Shown here piece by piece: positions 15,819-22,792 of a DNA stretch of 33,984 nucleotides. The position numbers were made by a program, and so were the translations under genes. Origin of the DNA: Paludibacteraceae bacterium (lineage in GTDB: Bacteria > Bacteroidota > Bacteroidia > Bacteroidales > Paludibacteraceae); the NCBI GenBank assembly GCA_017962005.1, contig JAGCWE010000102.1, positions 1 to 33,984 on the forward strand, written 5' to 3'. The notes beneath the pieces were generated by a model, which saw nothing but the letters and a program-made list of their open reading frames with translations, did no database searches and was not told the DNA's origin. How positions within the stretch are numbered: position 1 is the first letter of the stretch; each line of letters begins with the position of its first letter.

Positions 15819-16925
15819 TTATGATAATGCTTTTACAATCTCTAAATTACGTTTATGCATATTCTCTTTTGAGTACCATTTCAGAAGTACCTCTTGATTC
15901 GTATCTATATCCTTTTGTTTCATTAGAGCAAAGACATCGGAGTTTCGATTAAGGTCTCTCTCTATTGAGTAAATTTTGCAACCGATGCGTTTGAAATAAC
16001 GATAAGTCATATTATTCTCGCTCAAAAAAACACGCATTCCTAACCAGAGACCTGTAATAATATTTCCTTGTGCTTGAGGGAGATATTGATCCATAATCAT
16101 TGTAGAGCAACTTTGTAGCAAACGATTATAGTTTTCGCGAGGCAAATACTCATATAAAGGCATAGAATGTTTTCCTAAACAAAATTTGGCATATTTAGAC
16201 ACTACATTCTTTATCCATGACGCTCCATAACTAAGAGGAAGTATCACTTTTTGCTCTTTTTGCAAACACCTGCATAGATATGGAATAACATCAAAATAAT
16301 TACATGTATCTGTAGCGGAATTTCCTACAACTATATTATTTCCATTGCATATTTCATTTTTCAAAGTGCCTAAAGTAGAATCCAAGTCATAATAATTATA
16401 CCATAGATGCTGCATGTGATCATTTTTCAAAAATTCTCTCACATACTCACACTCTTCCTGTTCATCCGTTAAGCAATAGTCTATTCGCTGGTACAATTTT
16501 ATAGGCAACTCCCAAGAGGTATTAACGCATTTCTTCCTGCCATTCATTATTTCGCGAATACGGACTACAAAATTAGTTATTGGAGCATATCGAGAGAGTG
16601 CGCTATCCGATCTTCCGTATATTTCTCCGCCCCAGAACACCCACGCAACTTTAACATGTTCAGGGACCCTTTGTAAAATATATTTTTGCCATCCGCCCCA
16701 ATGCATACCATGCAAAACAATTCCACTATAATCTCCTAAACGATTCAATAAAGCGTCAAATTCTGAACTACCTTGCCGAACAATAGTACATCGGTCAATA
16801 AGTTTGACATGCTCCATCATATTGTTTGACGGAACAAGTACAAACTCCGATTTCATTTCCGGTGCCGAGAACTGCGCTATCGCATAGTCCGTAAATTTTT
16901 CATCTGTCAACAAGTGCAGAATCAT
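15819..16925 (-). CDS. wecF: WecF-like 4-acetamido-4,6-dideoxygalactose transferase (GT56)
   Basis: Protein of 368 residues that resembles the GT56 family (TDP-Fuc4NAc:lipid II transferase). Recognisable blocks: MILHLLTDEKFTDY start, WVFWGGEIY near 95, NIVVGNSATDTCNYFDVI near 197-214, VILPLSYGA near 232, YLPRENYNRLLQSCSTMIMDQYLPQAQGNI near 265-293 and LWLGMRVFLS. In E. coli WecF adds Fuc4NAc to ManNAcA-GlcNAc-PP-undecaprenol on the cytoplasmic side of the inner membrane. Similarity is recognised by eye, so the exact acceptor is uncertain. It lies 3 nt after the wzt-like gene and in the same operon as WecE-like and WecB enzymes. It is one of the most A+T-rich genes here (33% G+C in the line from 16081), unlike the flanks. 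Confidence 0.78.
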   Translation of the reverse strand: MILHLLTDEKFTDYAIAQFSAPEMKSEFVLVPSNNMMEHVKLIDRCTIVRQGSSEFDALLNRLGDYSGIVLHGMHWGGWQKYILQRVPEHVKVAWVFWGGEIYGRSDSALSRYAPITNFVVRIREIMNGRKKCVNTSWELPIKLYQRIDYCLTDEQEECEYVREFLKNDHMQHLWYNYYDLDSTLGTLKNEICNGNNIVVGNSATDTCNYFDVIPYLCRCLQKEQKVILPLSYGASWIKNVVSKYAKFCLGKHSMPLYEYLPRENYNRLLQSCSTMIMDQYLPQAQGNIITGLWLGMRVFLSENNMTYRYFKRIGCKIYSIERDLNRNSDVFALMKQKDIDTNQEVLLKWYSKENMHKRNLEIVKALS

Positions 16926-16928
16926 GCG

Positions 16929-18230
16929 TTATGCGATTTTTGTTGTGCAACCATCGAAATAATTAAATCCACAATCGTTCGGCCAGACTGTAATAGGCTT
17001 TTGGTTATAACTAACTACTTCAAACGTCAGTGAATTATAGATGCCATCTAAGATATTCCACGAATTAATCACCGGATCTGACGATAGCCAGAAATTCATT
17101 TTATAATTTCCCTTCGTGAGATTGAGATGACGGAGCGTCACCTCAATCTCGAACTCGTTCTTGCCTTCTGGAATATCGAATATATCACTGCAAGTCAGCC
17201 CCACACGGTTATCTGTCAATATATCGTCCACTAAGGTGTTCAGGCAAACCTTCTTGATAGATTGGTCGCGGCGACAAACTCGCACACGATAAGTTTGTTC
17301 GTCTGTCGAATCAACCTTGTATGGTGTGAGACGCTCCACCTCGGTGATTTCCAACTGACGAGAAGAACAATCCTTAACGCGATAAGACTTCAGTTCGCCG
17401 CCGGACAACTTCGCCCGGTCGCCCACCTCGGCAGAGTTGCCGTTCAGATAGAAGTCCACCACCTGGTTGATGTTGTCCCCGCGAAACTTAACCTGTCCGT
17501 ACTCCAGCACTACTCCGCTGGTGCATAGGTTACGGATACTTGCCATATTATGACTGACGAAGAGGACAGTGCGGCCTTGGCCTTGGGAGACGTCTTTCAT
17601 CTTGCCGATGGCTTTCTTCTGGAACTCGGCATCGCCGACAGCCAGCACTTCGTCCACCACTAGGATCTCCGGCTCAAGAAACGCTGCCACCGCAAATCCC
17701 AGGCGCACCGTCATACCGGAGGAATATCTTTTGACCGGCGTATCAATATACCTTTCGCAGCCGCTGAAGTCGATAATCTCGTCCAGTTTGCGCTGTATCT
17801 CGGCGCGGGTCATACCCAAGATGGCACCGTTCATAAAGATATTCTCCCGCCCTGTCATCTCGTTATGGAATCCCGTGCCCACTTCGAGCAGCGAACCGAT
17901 ACGGCCATGTGCCCTGATGGTTCCTGTCGTCGGTCCCGTCACGCGTGAAAGCAACTTCAGCAGCGTCGACTTACCGGCGCCGTTCTTGCCGATGATGCCG
18001 ACCACATCGCCCTGCTCTACCTTGAAATCTATGTCGCGCAGTGCCCAGACGTATTCGGAGTTGCCTTTCGATGCCCGGTCGTTGGTCTCGCCTATCTTGA
18101 GATACGGATCCTCCTTACCAAGGACATTGGTAATCCAAAAGCGGCGGATATCGTGGCTGAGGGTCTTCGTGCTGACCAACCCCAGTCTGTACTGTTTGCC
18201 GACGTGTTCAAATTCAATCGCTGTTGCCAT
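16929..18230 (-). CDS. wzt: ABC transporter ATPase for polysaccharide export (Wzt-like) with C-terminal sugar-recognition domain
   Basis: Protein of 433 residues from ATG 18230 (MATAIEFEHVGKQYRLG); a frame extension to 18296 adds only unconserved sequence. Residues 1-250 are an ABC domain of the Wzt/TagH/KpsT type: Walker A GKNGAGKST at 81-89, GSLLEVGTGFHNEMTGREN, signature YSSGMTVRLGFA at 169-180, Walker B ILVVDEVLAVGD at 189-200. The last 150 residues resemble the Wzt C-terminal beta-sandwich that binds the end of the O-polysaccharide. The usual permease Wzm, normally next door, is absent here. Base composition shifts within the gene: a line in the ATPase-proximal part (17401) is 63% G+C, lines in the C-terminal part (16981, 17041) are 37-38%. 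It is the first gene of the cluster. Confidence 0.88.
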   Translation of the reverse strand: MATAIEFEHVGKQYRLGLVSTKTLSHDIRRFWITNVLGKEDPYLKIGETNDRASKGNSEYVWALRDIDFKVEQGDVVGIIGKNGAGKSTLLKLLSRVTGPTTGTIRAHGRIGSLLEVGTGFHNEMTGRENIFMNGAILGMTRAEIQRKLDEIIDFSGCERYIDTPVKRYSSGMTVRLGFAVAAFLEPEILVVDEVLAVGDAEFQKKAIGKMKDVSQGQGRTVLFVSHNMASIRNLCTSGVVLEYGQVKFRGDNINQVVDFYLNGNSAEVGDRAKLSGGELKSYRVKDCSSRQLEITEVERLTPYKVDSTDEQTYRVRVCRRDQSIKKVCLNTLVDDILTDNRVGLTCSDIFDIPEGKNEFEIEVTLRHLNLTKGNYKMNFWLSSDPVINSWNILDGIYNSLTFEVVSYNQKPITVWPNDCGFNYFDGCTTKIA

Positions 18231-18289
18231 TATTTTGCTCTGATTTTTATCGTTCCTGTCATCCCCTGCATCTTTCCCAACCCGACTCG

Positions 18290-18318
18290 TTTGCAATATT
18301 TCGGGACACTATTGCAAA
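18290..18318. promoter_or_regulatory. Inverted repeat upstream of wzt
   Basis: TTTGCAATA (18290-18298) and its exact complement TATTGCAAA (18310-18318) are separated by 11 nt, 60 nt upstream of the wzt ATG. It may be an operator or an mRNA leader hairpin. TGCAAAT recurs at 18352 and 18385. Confidence 0.4.
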
Positions 18319-18387
18319 TAGGCGGCAATAATACAACATTTCCAGGACGTATGCAAATTATTACGAAGAAAAATGTCAAATCAGTGC

Positions 18388-18424
18388 AAATTGTAATGAA
18401 AATCGAGAAATTTCTTTACAATTT
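18388..18424. promoter_or_regulatory. A+T-rich hairpin in the clpB-wzt gap
   Basis: AAATTGTAA (18388-18396) pairs exactly with TTACAATTT (18416-18424). After one T-T mismatch, GAAA (18398-18401) pairs with TTTC (18411-18414), leaving a 9-nt loop. It could be a regulator site or part of termination; no function is shown by the sequence alone. Confidence 0.4.
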
Positions 18425-18463
18425 CGATATTTATCATACCAATACAATCCGCCTCATGGTCAA

Positions 18464-18516
18464 ATACGCATCGCAACTGCGCGACCTTCCGGGTGTACGC
18501 AGTTGCGATGACGTAT
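18464..18516 (-). terminator. Probable terminator of clpB
   Basis: A perfect 13-bp inverted repeat, CATCGCAACTGCG (18469-18481) and CGCAGTTGCGATG (18498-18510), with a 16-nt loop. It extends by 5 more pairs after a one-base bulge. It begins 17 nt after the clpB stop. The T-run on the minus strand is weak (TATTTG), so termination is likely but not certain. Confidence 0.55.
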
Positions 18517-18532
18517 CGACAGAACAGTTTTC

Positions 18533-20593
18533 TCAGTTCCTGAAATGCAGCTCTCCGTCCCGCAGCTCGACGATAATGGGCTTGTCGTGCGTAACCCTGC
18601 CGGCTATGAGTTGTTTGCTCAACTCGTTCAGTACCAGCCGTTGCAGGGCTCTCTTGACGGGTCGCGCGCCGAATTGCGGGTCATAGCCCTCTTTCGCGAT
18701 ATAACGAACCGCATCGTCCGTAACGCGCAACTCAAAACCTTGCTTCAACAGCATGTCGTGAATGTTCGTAATCTGCAGGCGCACAACCTGTTCGATGTCC
18801 GACTCACTCAACTCCGAGAAGTGGATGATGTCGTCTATACGGTTGAGGAACTCGGGGCGGACCTGTGCGCGCAGTTGTTCTTCCGTCAGGTTGGAGGTGA
18901 GGATGATGAGTGTGTTCTTGAAGTTCACCACCCTGCCCTTGTTGTCGGTCAGCCGGCCGTCGTCTAACAGTTGCAGCAGCACGTTGAACACATCGGGGTG
19001 TGCTTTCTCCATCTCGTCAAACAGCACGACGCTGTAGGGTTTGCGGCGGATGGCTTCGGTCAGTTGTCCGCCCTCGTCGTAGCCGACATATCCGGGAGGC
19101 GCCCCTATCAGACGGGTGGCCGAGAATTTCTCCTGATACTCTGACATGTCGATACGCGTCAGCATGTTCTCGTCGTCGAACAGGTAGCTTGCCAGCGCCT
19201 TCGCCAGTTCGGTCTTGCCCACGCCGGTCGTGCCGAGGAAGATGAAGCTGCCAATAGGCCGTTTCGGGTCCTGCAGTCCTGCGCGCGAACGCCGTATGGC
19301 ATCCGAGACGGCCTGGATGGCGCTCTCTTGTCCGATGACGCGCTTGTGCAGTTCCTCTTCAAGGTGGAGCAGTTTGTCGCGTTCCGACTGCATCATCTTC
19401 TGCACAGGTATGCCTGTCCAGCGGGCTACAACCTCGGCGATGTCGTCCTCATCGACTTCCTCTTTTATCAGTGTCTCGCCGTCAATGTCCTGCAACGCCT
19501 GTTGCGCCGCTTTTATGTTGGCTTCCGCCTCTTGCAGCTTGCCGTAGCGTATCTCGGCGACTTTGCCGTAGTTGCCTTCGCGCTCGGCCACTTCCGCTTC
19601 GTGCTTCAGTTGCTCCTGACGCGCTTTCTCGTTCTGGATGGTTGCCACATAGCCTTTCTCCTGCTCCCACTGGGCGTTGAGTTTCTTGCGTTGCTCGTTC
19701 AGGGTCTTGAGTTGGTCGGCTATGGTCGCCATTTTCTCCTTGTTGTTCTCCCGCTTGATGGCCTCGCGCTCTATCTCCAGTTGCTTTATCTGCCGGTCGA
19801 GGTTGTCGAGGTCTTCGGGCTTGCTGTCCACCTCCAGACGCAGTTTGGATGCGGCCTCGTCCACAAGGTCAATGGCTTTGTCCGGCAGGAACCGGTCGGT
19901 GATGTACCGCGTGGAGAGCGTCACGGCGGCGATGAGCGCGTCGTCCTTGATGCGGACGCGGTGGTGCGTCTCGTATTTCTCTTTCAGGCCGCGAAGGATG
20001 GATATGGTCGAAGCCTCGTCCGGCTCATTGACCATCACTTTCTGGAACCGGCGCTCCAACGCCTTGTCGGTCTCGAAGTATTTCTGGTACTCGTCCAGTG
20101 TGGTGGCGCCGATGGCGCGCAGTTCGCCGCGTGCGAGGGCGGGTTTCAGGATGTTGGCGGCATCCATCGCGCCGGAGGACTTGCCTGCTCCCACCAGCGT
20201 ATGGATTTCGTCGATGAAGAGGATTATCTCTCCGTCGGCGTGTATCACTTCCTCGACCACGCCTTTCAGCCGTTCCTCGAACTCGCCTTGGTATTTGGCG
20301 CCGGCTATCAGCGCGCCCATGTCGAGCGAGTATATCTGCTTTTTCTTCAGGTTTTCCGGCACGTCACCGCGCACGATACGGTGTGCGAGGCCTTCGGCTA
20401 TGGCGGTCTTGCCCACGCCCGGCTCGCCTATCAGCACGGGGTTGTTCTTCGTCCGGCGTGACAGTATCTGCAGCACGCGGCGGATTTCGTCATCGCGGCC
20501 TATCACGGGGTCCAGTTTGCCTTCGCGGGCGCGTTCGCACAGGTTGATGGCGAACTTCTGAAGGTTCTCATTTTTCTGATTGGTAGTGTTCAT
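18533..20593 (-). CDS. clpB: ClpB disaggregase lacking the N-terminal domain
   Basis: Hexameric AAA+ disaggregase that works with DnaK to rescue aggregated proteins. The 686-residue protein has the first AAA+ module (Walker [10 protein letters not shown] at 56-64, Walker B ILFIDEIH), the coiled-coil middle domain (about 265-400, Glu/Lys/Gln-rich, with [18 protein letters not shown]), and the second AAA+ module ([38 protein letters not shown]). Usual length is about 860; the roughly 145-residue N-domain is missing and nothing like it is encoded upstream. Between the ILTSN and RPEFLNRID motifs only about 10 residues remain where relatives have about 40. I chose ATG 20593 because AGGAG lies 8 nt upstream, a good ribosome site for this phylum; the frame is open to 20620. 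A palindrome at 20682 may be its operator. Confidence 0.93.
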   Translation of the reverse strand: MNTTNQKNENLQKFAINLCERAREGKLDPVIGRDDEIRRVLQILSRRTKNNPVLIGEPGVGKTAIAEGLAHRIVRGDVPENLKKKQIYSLDMGALIAGAKYQGEFEERLKGVVEEVIHADGEIILFIDEIHTLVGAGKSSGAMDAANILKPALARGELRAIGATTLDEYQKYFETDKALERRFQKVMVNEPDEASTISILRGLKEKYETHHRVRIKDDALIAAVTLSTRYITDRFLPDKAIDLVDEAASKLRLEVDSKPEDLDNLDRQIKQLEIEREAIKRENNKEKMATIADQLKTLNEQRKKLNAQWEQEKGYVATIQNEKARQEQLKHEAEVAEREGNYGKVAEIRYGKLQEAEANIKAAQQALQDIDGETLIKEEVDEDDIAEVVARWTGIPVQKMMQSERDKLLHLEEELHKRVIGQESAIQAVSDAIRRSRAGLQDPKRPIGSFIFLGTTGVGKTELAKALASYLFDDENMLTRIDMSEYQEKFSATRLIGAPPGYVGYDEGGQLTEAIRRKPYSVVLFDEMEKAHPDVFNVLLQLLDDGRLTDNKGRVVNFKNTLIILTSNLTEEQLRAQVRPEFLNRIDDIIHFSELSESDIEQVVRLQITNIHDMLLKQGFELRVTDDAVRYIAKEGYDPQFGARPVKRALQRLVLNELSKQLIAGRVTHDKPIIVELRDGELHFRN

Positions 20594-20599
20594 ATCGTA

Positions 20600-20606
20600 A
20601 TCTCCT
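20600..20606 (-). promoter_or_regulatory. Shine-Dalgarno sequence of clpB
   Basis: On the minus strand TAGGAGA lies 6-7 nt before the ATG at 20593. Such sites are uncommon in this window and this one decides the start over the ATG at 20620. Confidence 0.55.
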
Positions 20607-20681
20607 ATATTTATTGTCATTGTCCCGGAAACACTTGCAGCCGTTCAAATCCTGTACCATTGTCCCAAACGCGCCCCAACT

Positions 20682-20696
20682 CTGCCAAAATGGCAG
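20682..20696. promoter_or_regulatory. Palindrome upstream of clpB, possible stress operator
   Basis: CTGCCA, AAA, TGGCAG: a perfect 6-bp inverted repeat with a 3-nt centre, 89 nt upstream of the clpB ATG. The half-site TGGCAGTC recurs at 20702-20709. It is not the CIRCE element of HrcA. A nonamer CATTGTCCC is also present twice nearby, at 20618 and 20658. Confidence 0.35.
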
Positions 20697-20839
20697 TCTG
20701 CTGGCAGTCCCACGCACAAAATCCCGCAAACTCCCGGCATATCTCCCTCAAACACCCCGTAACATTTCGGATACAAGCCTCACCGAACGCCATTAGGAAG
20801 CAAGAAAAGACTTATAGCAAGTTACTATCAGAACAAAAC

Positions 20840-20867
20840 AAAGGCGTGCTACAAATAGCACGCCTTT
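20840..20867 (-). terminator. Rho-independent terminator of the exported-protein gene
   Basis: AAAGGCGTGCTA (20840-20851), a 4-nt loop and TAGCACGCCTTT (20856-20867) form a perfect 12-bp stem. On the minus strand it is followed by GTTTTGTTC. It begins 22 nt after the stop at 20890. Confidence 0.9.
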
Positions 20868-20889
20868 GCTTATATCACAGAAGAATATC

Positions 20890-22440
20890 TTATTTTACGA
20901 CAGCACCCTGGGCGTTGTAGAGGTTCTCACCACGTTTGATGTAGAGCTGACCGTCAATCATCATCTTCTGACCGTCCTTAACCTCGTCCATATTCACTTC
21001 TTCAATGCCGGTGAAGAGACTCAAAGATACAGCGAAATTGACGGTACGATAGAGAGAGTTGGAGCCCTTGAAGTCGATGTTCAGCGTACCATTATCGTGC
21101 GTTACGTCAGCAGTTCCAGAAACAATGTAACGAACCATATCAATTGAGTTTTGACTAACCAATCTGGCTGCCATAGCACCTCCATATGAAACATTGTTAC
21201 CACTTTCAGTCACATAGCCGGCTTTAATCGTATTTGCAGCAGCAATTGAGGAAATAGAATATCTTCCTTGAGGAATAGTATATGCTGGATCTTTTTGATT
21301 TGCGTAGAATACTAAATCTACGTATTTTGCAGAAATGGCATCCAACGCTTCAATTTCTGTAAGGAACAAATTACCTTCCTGCTTGTGATAACCTTCACTC
21401 GTGAATGGGATTACATGTTCAGTCAAGAATGAAGCATAGAAATCTTCATTAGTATCATAATATACTATAGGTTGTGTGGTACTAATTCCCTCAACCATCG
21501 TAACATGATATACTTTATTTGCCTTATCCTTTAAGAAAAACTCATAACGGGTAGTGTTGTTGCTACCTTTTGTCACAGTTCCTGTAGCAGAAGCAATCTC
21601 TATTTCGGAATAAGTATTCCAATCGTCGGTGCTTGTGTAAAGCGAAGCACCGCAGAAAGGCTGCTGATTATCGTCATAGAATTTGAAATCAGCTTCACTA
21701 TAAGCTCCATATATGTCAGAGCCATAGGCATAGCAATATATTTCAGCCTGATATAATGCGGGATAATTATTGACATTATCCGCACCCATAACGAACCAAT
21801 AACCTTCTGAGAAAGATGACAAGTCCTTCTGCGGATTAAGAATAGTTATTTCTACGGCTGATTGTTGAGTACTTTCGGTAAGTGTGATGCGAGCTTTGTC
21901 GCAGTTGGTTCCGCTTTGGTTGCATTCAACATAGTAGTCTTTCCAAGCAGCCAGACCAACGATTGTACCGGCGAAAGAATAAGAAATGACTTTTTCGCCA
22001 TCAGCAACGAGCAGCTGCGAAGCAACGATTTCGTAGATGTCTTCTGTAGTAGATGCCTGACCTTTGTACTTGAGCGTTACAATTCCGTATTCAACCGTCA
22101 GAGTGTTATTTCCCTGATACAAAGCGGAGTTGTAGGACTGACCGCCATACGTACCGAGCGTGTAGGTACCAGCAAGCGAGTTGTCGGAAGCGGTTTTGAT
22201 GCTCAACTGGGCTACCGGCTGGTTGTTGGCATACAGGAACAACACGTAGTCACCAGTACCACCACCGTATTGGAGAGCCACGAAATCAGTCGGAGTAGTG
22301 AACTGATAGTAGGCATCGGGTTCACCTTCCTGAACAGACTTTTGAATAGGAGTCAATTGCGGAGCCTTCTTAACGACAGGCAGGGCAAATGCGCTGACGG
22401 CCAAAACCATTGCGCAAAGAAGAGATGTAACTTTCTTCAT
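20890..22440 (-). CDS. Exported protein of unknown function with a Bacteroidales-type C-terminal tail
   Basis: Protein of 516 residues with a signal peptide (MKKVTSLLCAMVLAVSAFA). The mature part is rich in Tyr, Asn, Ser, Thr and Gly and looks like several beta-sandwich units. Similar strand patterns recur, for example NTLTVEYGIVTLKYKG, TTRYEFFLKDKANKVYHVTMV and GTLNIDFKGSN.LYRTVNFAVSL. It ends in GQKMMIDGQLYIKRGENLYNAQGAVVK (given here as parts: GQLYIKRGENLYNAQGAVVK). That tail resembles the start of the C-terminal sorting-type domains found on many secreted Bacteroidales proteins, cut off after the YNAQG strand. I do not recognise a catalytic motif. It has its own promoter (22525-22556), an 80-nt leader and a strong terminator, so it is a single-gene transcript. 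Confidence 0.8.
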   Translation of the reverse strand: MKKVTSLLCAMVLAVSAFALPVVKKAPQLTPIQKSVQEGEPDAYYQFTTPTDFVALQYGGGTGDYVLFLYANNQPVAQLSIKTASDNSLAGTYTLGTYGGQSYNSALYQGNNTLTVEYGIVTLKYKGQASTTEDIYEIVASQLLVADGEKVISYSFAGTIVGLAAWKDYYVECNQSGTNCDKARITLTESTQQSAVEITILNPQKDLSSFSEGYWFVMGADNVNNYPALYQAEIYCYAYGSDIYGAYSEADFKFYDDNQQPFCGASLYTSTDDWNTYSEIEIASATGTVTKGSNNTTRYEFFLKDKANKVYHVTMVEGISTTQPIVYYDTNEDFYASFLTEHVIPFTSEGYHKQEGNLFLTEIEALDAISAKYVDLVFYANQKDPAYTIPQGRYSISSIAAANTIKAGYVTESGNNVSYGGAMAARLVSQNSIDMVRYIVSGTADVTHDNGTLNIDFKGSNSLYRTVNFAVSLSLFTGIEEVNMDEVKDGQKMMIDGQLYIKRGENLYNAQGAVVK

Positions 22441-22524
22441 AGTTGATTGTTTTGTTTTAGTTGTTAATGATTATTTAGTTGGTTACTTTCGTATTCAGCA
22501 TTCTTCCGCTCCAAAAAAAGCGCG

Positions 22525-22556
22525 CAAAAGTATGGTGTTTTTATTATTCGGACAAG
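22525..22556 (-). promoter_or_regulatory. Promoter of the exported-protein gene
   Basis: Minus strand: CTTG (22556-22553), 20-nt spacer, TACTTTTG (22532-22525). Transcription should start near 22518, giving a leader of about 78 nt. Confidence 0.65.
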
Positions 22557-22580
22557 CAATCTCGGAAAATTAGTAAAAAA

Positions 22581-22612
22581 TTTGTGTTTTTGTCATTTAG
22601 GCTTTACTTTTG
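22581..22612 (+). promoter_or_regulatory. Promoter of recR
   Basis: TTTG (22581-22584), a 20-nt spacer and TACTTTTG (22605-22612) match the Bacteroidota consensus exactly. The start of transcription near 22619 leaves a leader of about 175 nt before recR, filled by a short frame, a hairpin and a heptamer array. Confidence 0.7.
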
Positions 22613-22658
22613 CGGCGAATTCCATAAATGTCAGTATGCGAATACTACGGGTAAAGGA

Positions 22659-22685
22659 ATGACAAAGGTTATCCGCCAAGAATGA
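22659..22685 (+). CDS. Possible 8-residue leader peptide upstream of recR
   Basis: ATG 22659 preceded by AAAGGA opens a frame of eight codons (MTKVIRQE) ending in TGA. It overlaps the left arm of the hairpin at 22667-22699, the layout one would expect of translation-sensitive leaders. No conservation data are available, and short frames like this arise by chance. Confidence 0.25.
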   Translation: MTKVIRQE

Positions 22686-22699
22686 AAACGCGGATAACC
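22667..22699 (+). promoter_or_regulatory. Hairpin in the recR leader
   Basis: GGTTATCCGC (22667-22676) and its exact complement GCGGATAACC (22690-22699) enclose a 13-nt loop. It sits just before the heptamer array. No T-run follows, so it is not a simple terminator. Confidence 0.5.
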
Positions 22700-22704
22700 A
22701 ATAA

Positions 22705-22788
22705 CAGACAGCAGACAGCAGACAACAGATAACAGACAACAGATAACAGACAACAGACAACAGACAACAGACAACAGACAACAGACAA
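22705..22788 (+). repeat. Twelve tandem heptamers directly upstream of recR
   Basis: Twelve units of 7 bp without a gap: two CAGACAG, then CAGACAA with two CAGATAA variants among the first six, then six exact CAGACAA. A partial unit CAGA joins directly to the recR ATG at 22793, so the ribosome-binding region of recR consists of repeat. The six exact units nearest the gene suggest recent expansion. Confidence 0.95.
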
Positions 22789-22792
22789 CAGA

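Noticed and set aside
16929..18230. Teichoic acid exporter ATPase TagH.
   Set aside because: Same ABC subfamily, but the organism is Gram-negative by gene content and the C-terminal domain looks like Wzt.
19328..20461. Open frame of 377 codons on the plus strand opposite clpB.
   Set aside because: Antisense shadow of clpB; Leu/Val/Gly-rich without motifs, and clpB has all its catalytic motifs.
20614..20920. Small plus-strand frames between clpB and the exported-protein gene.
   Set aside because: They run through a strong terminator hairpin and the clpB upstream region; no motif or ribosome site.
22705..22788. Possible CRISPR array.
   Set aside because: The units are 7 bp and contiguous, with no spacers and no cas genes.
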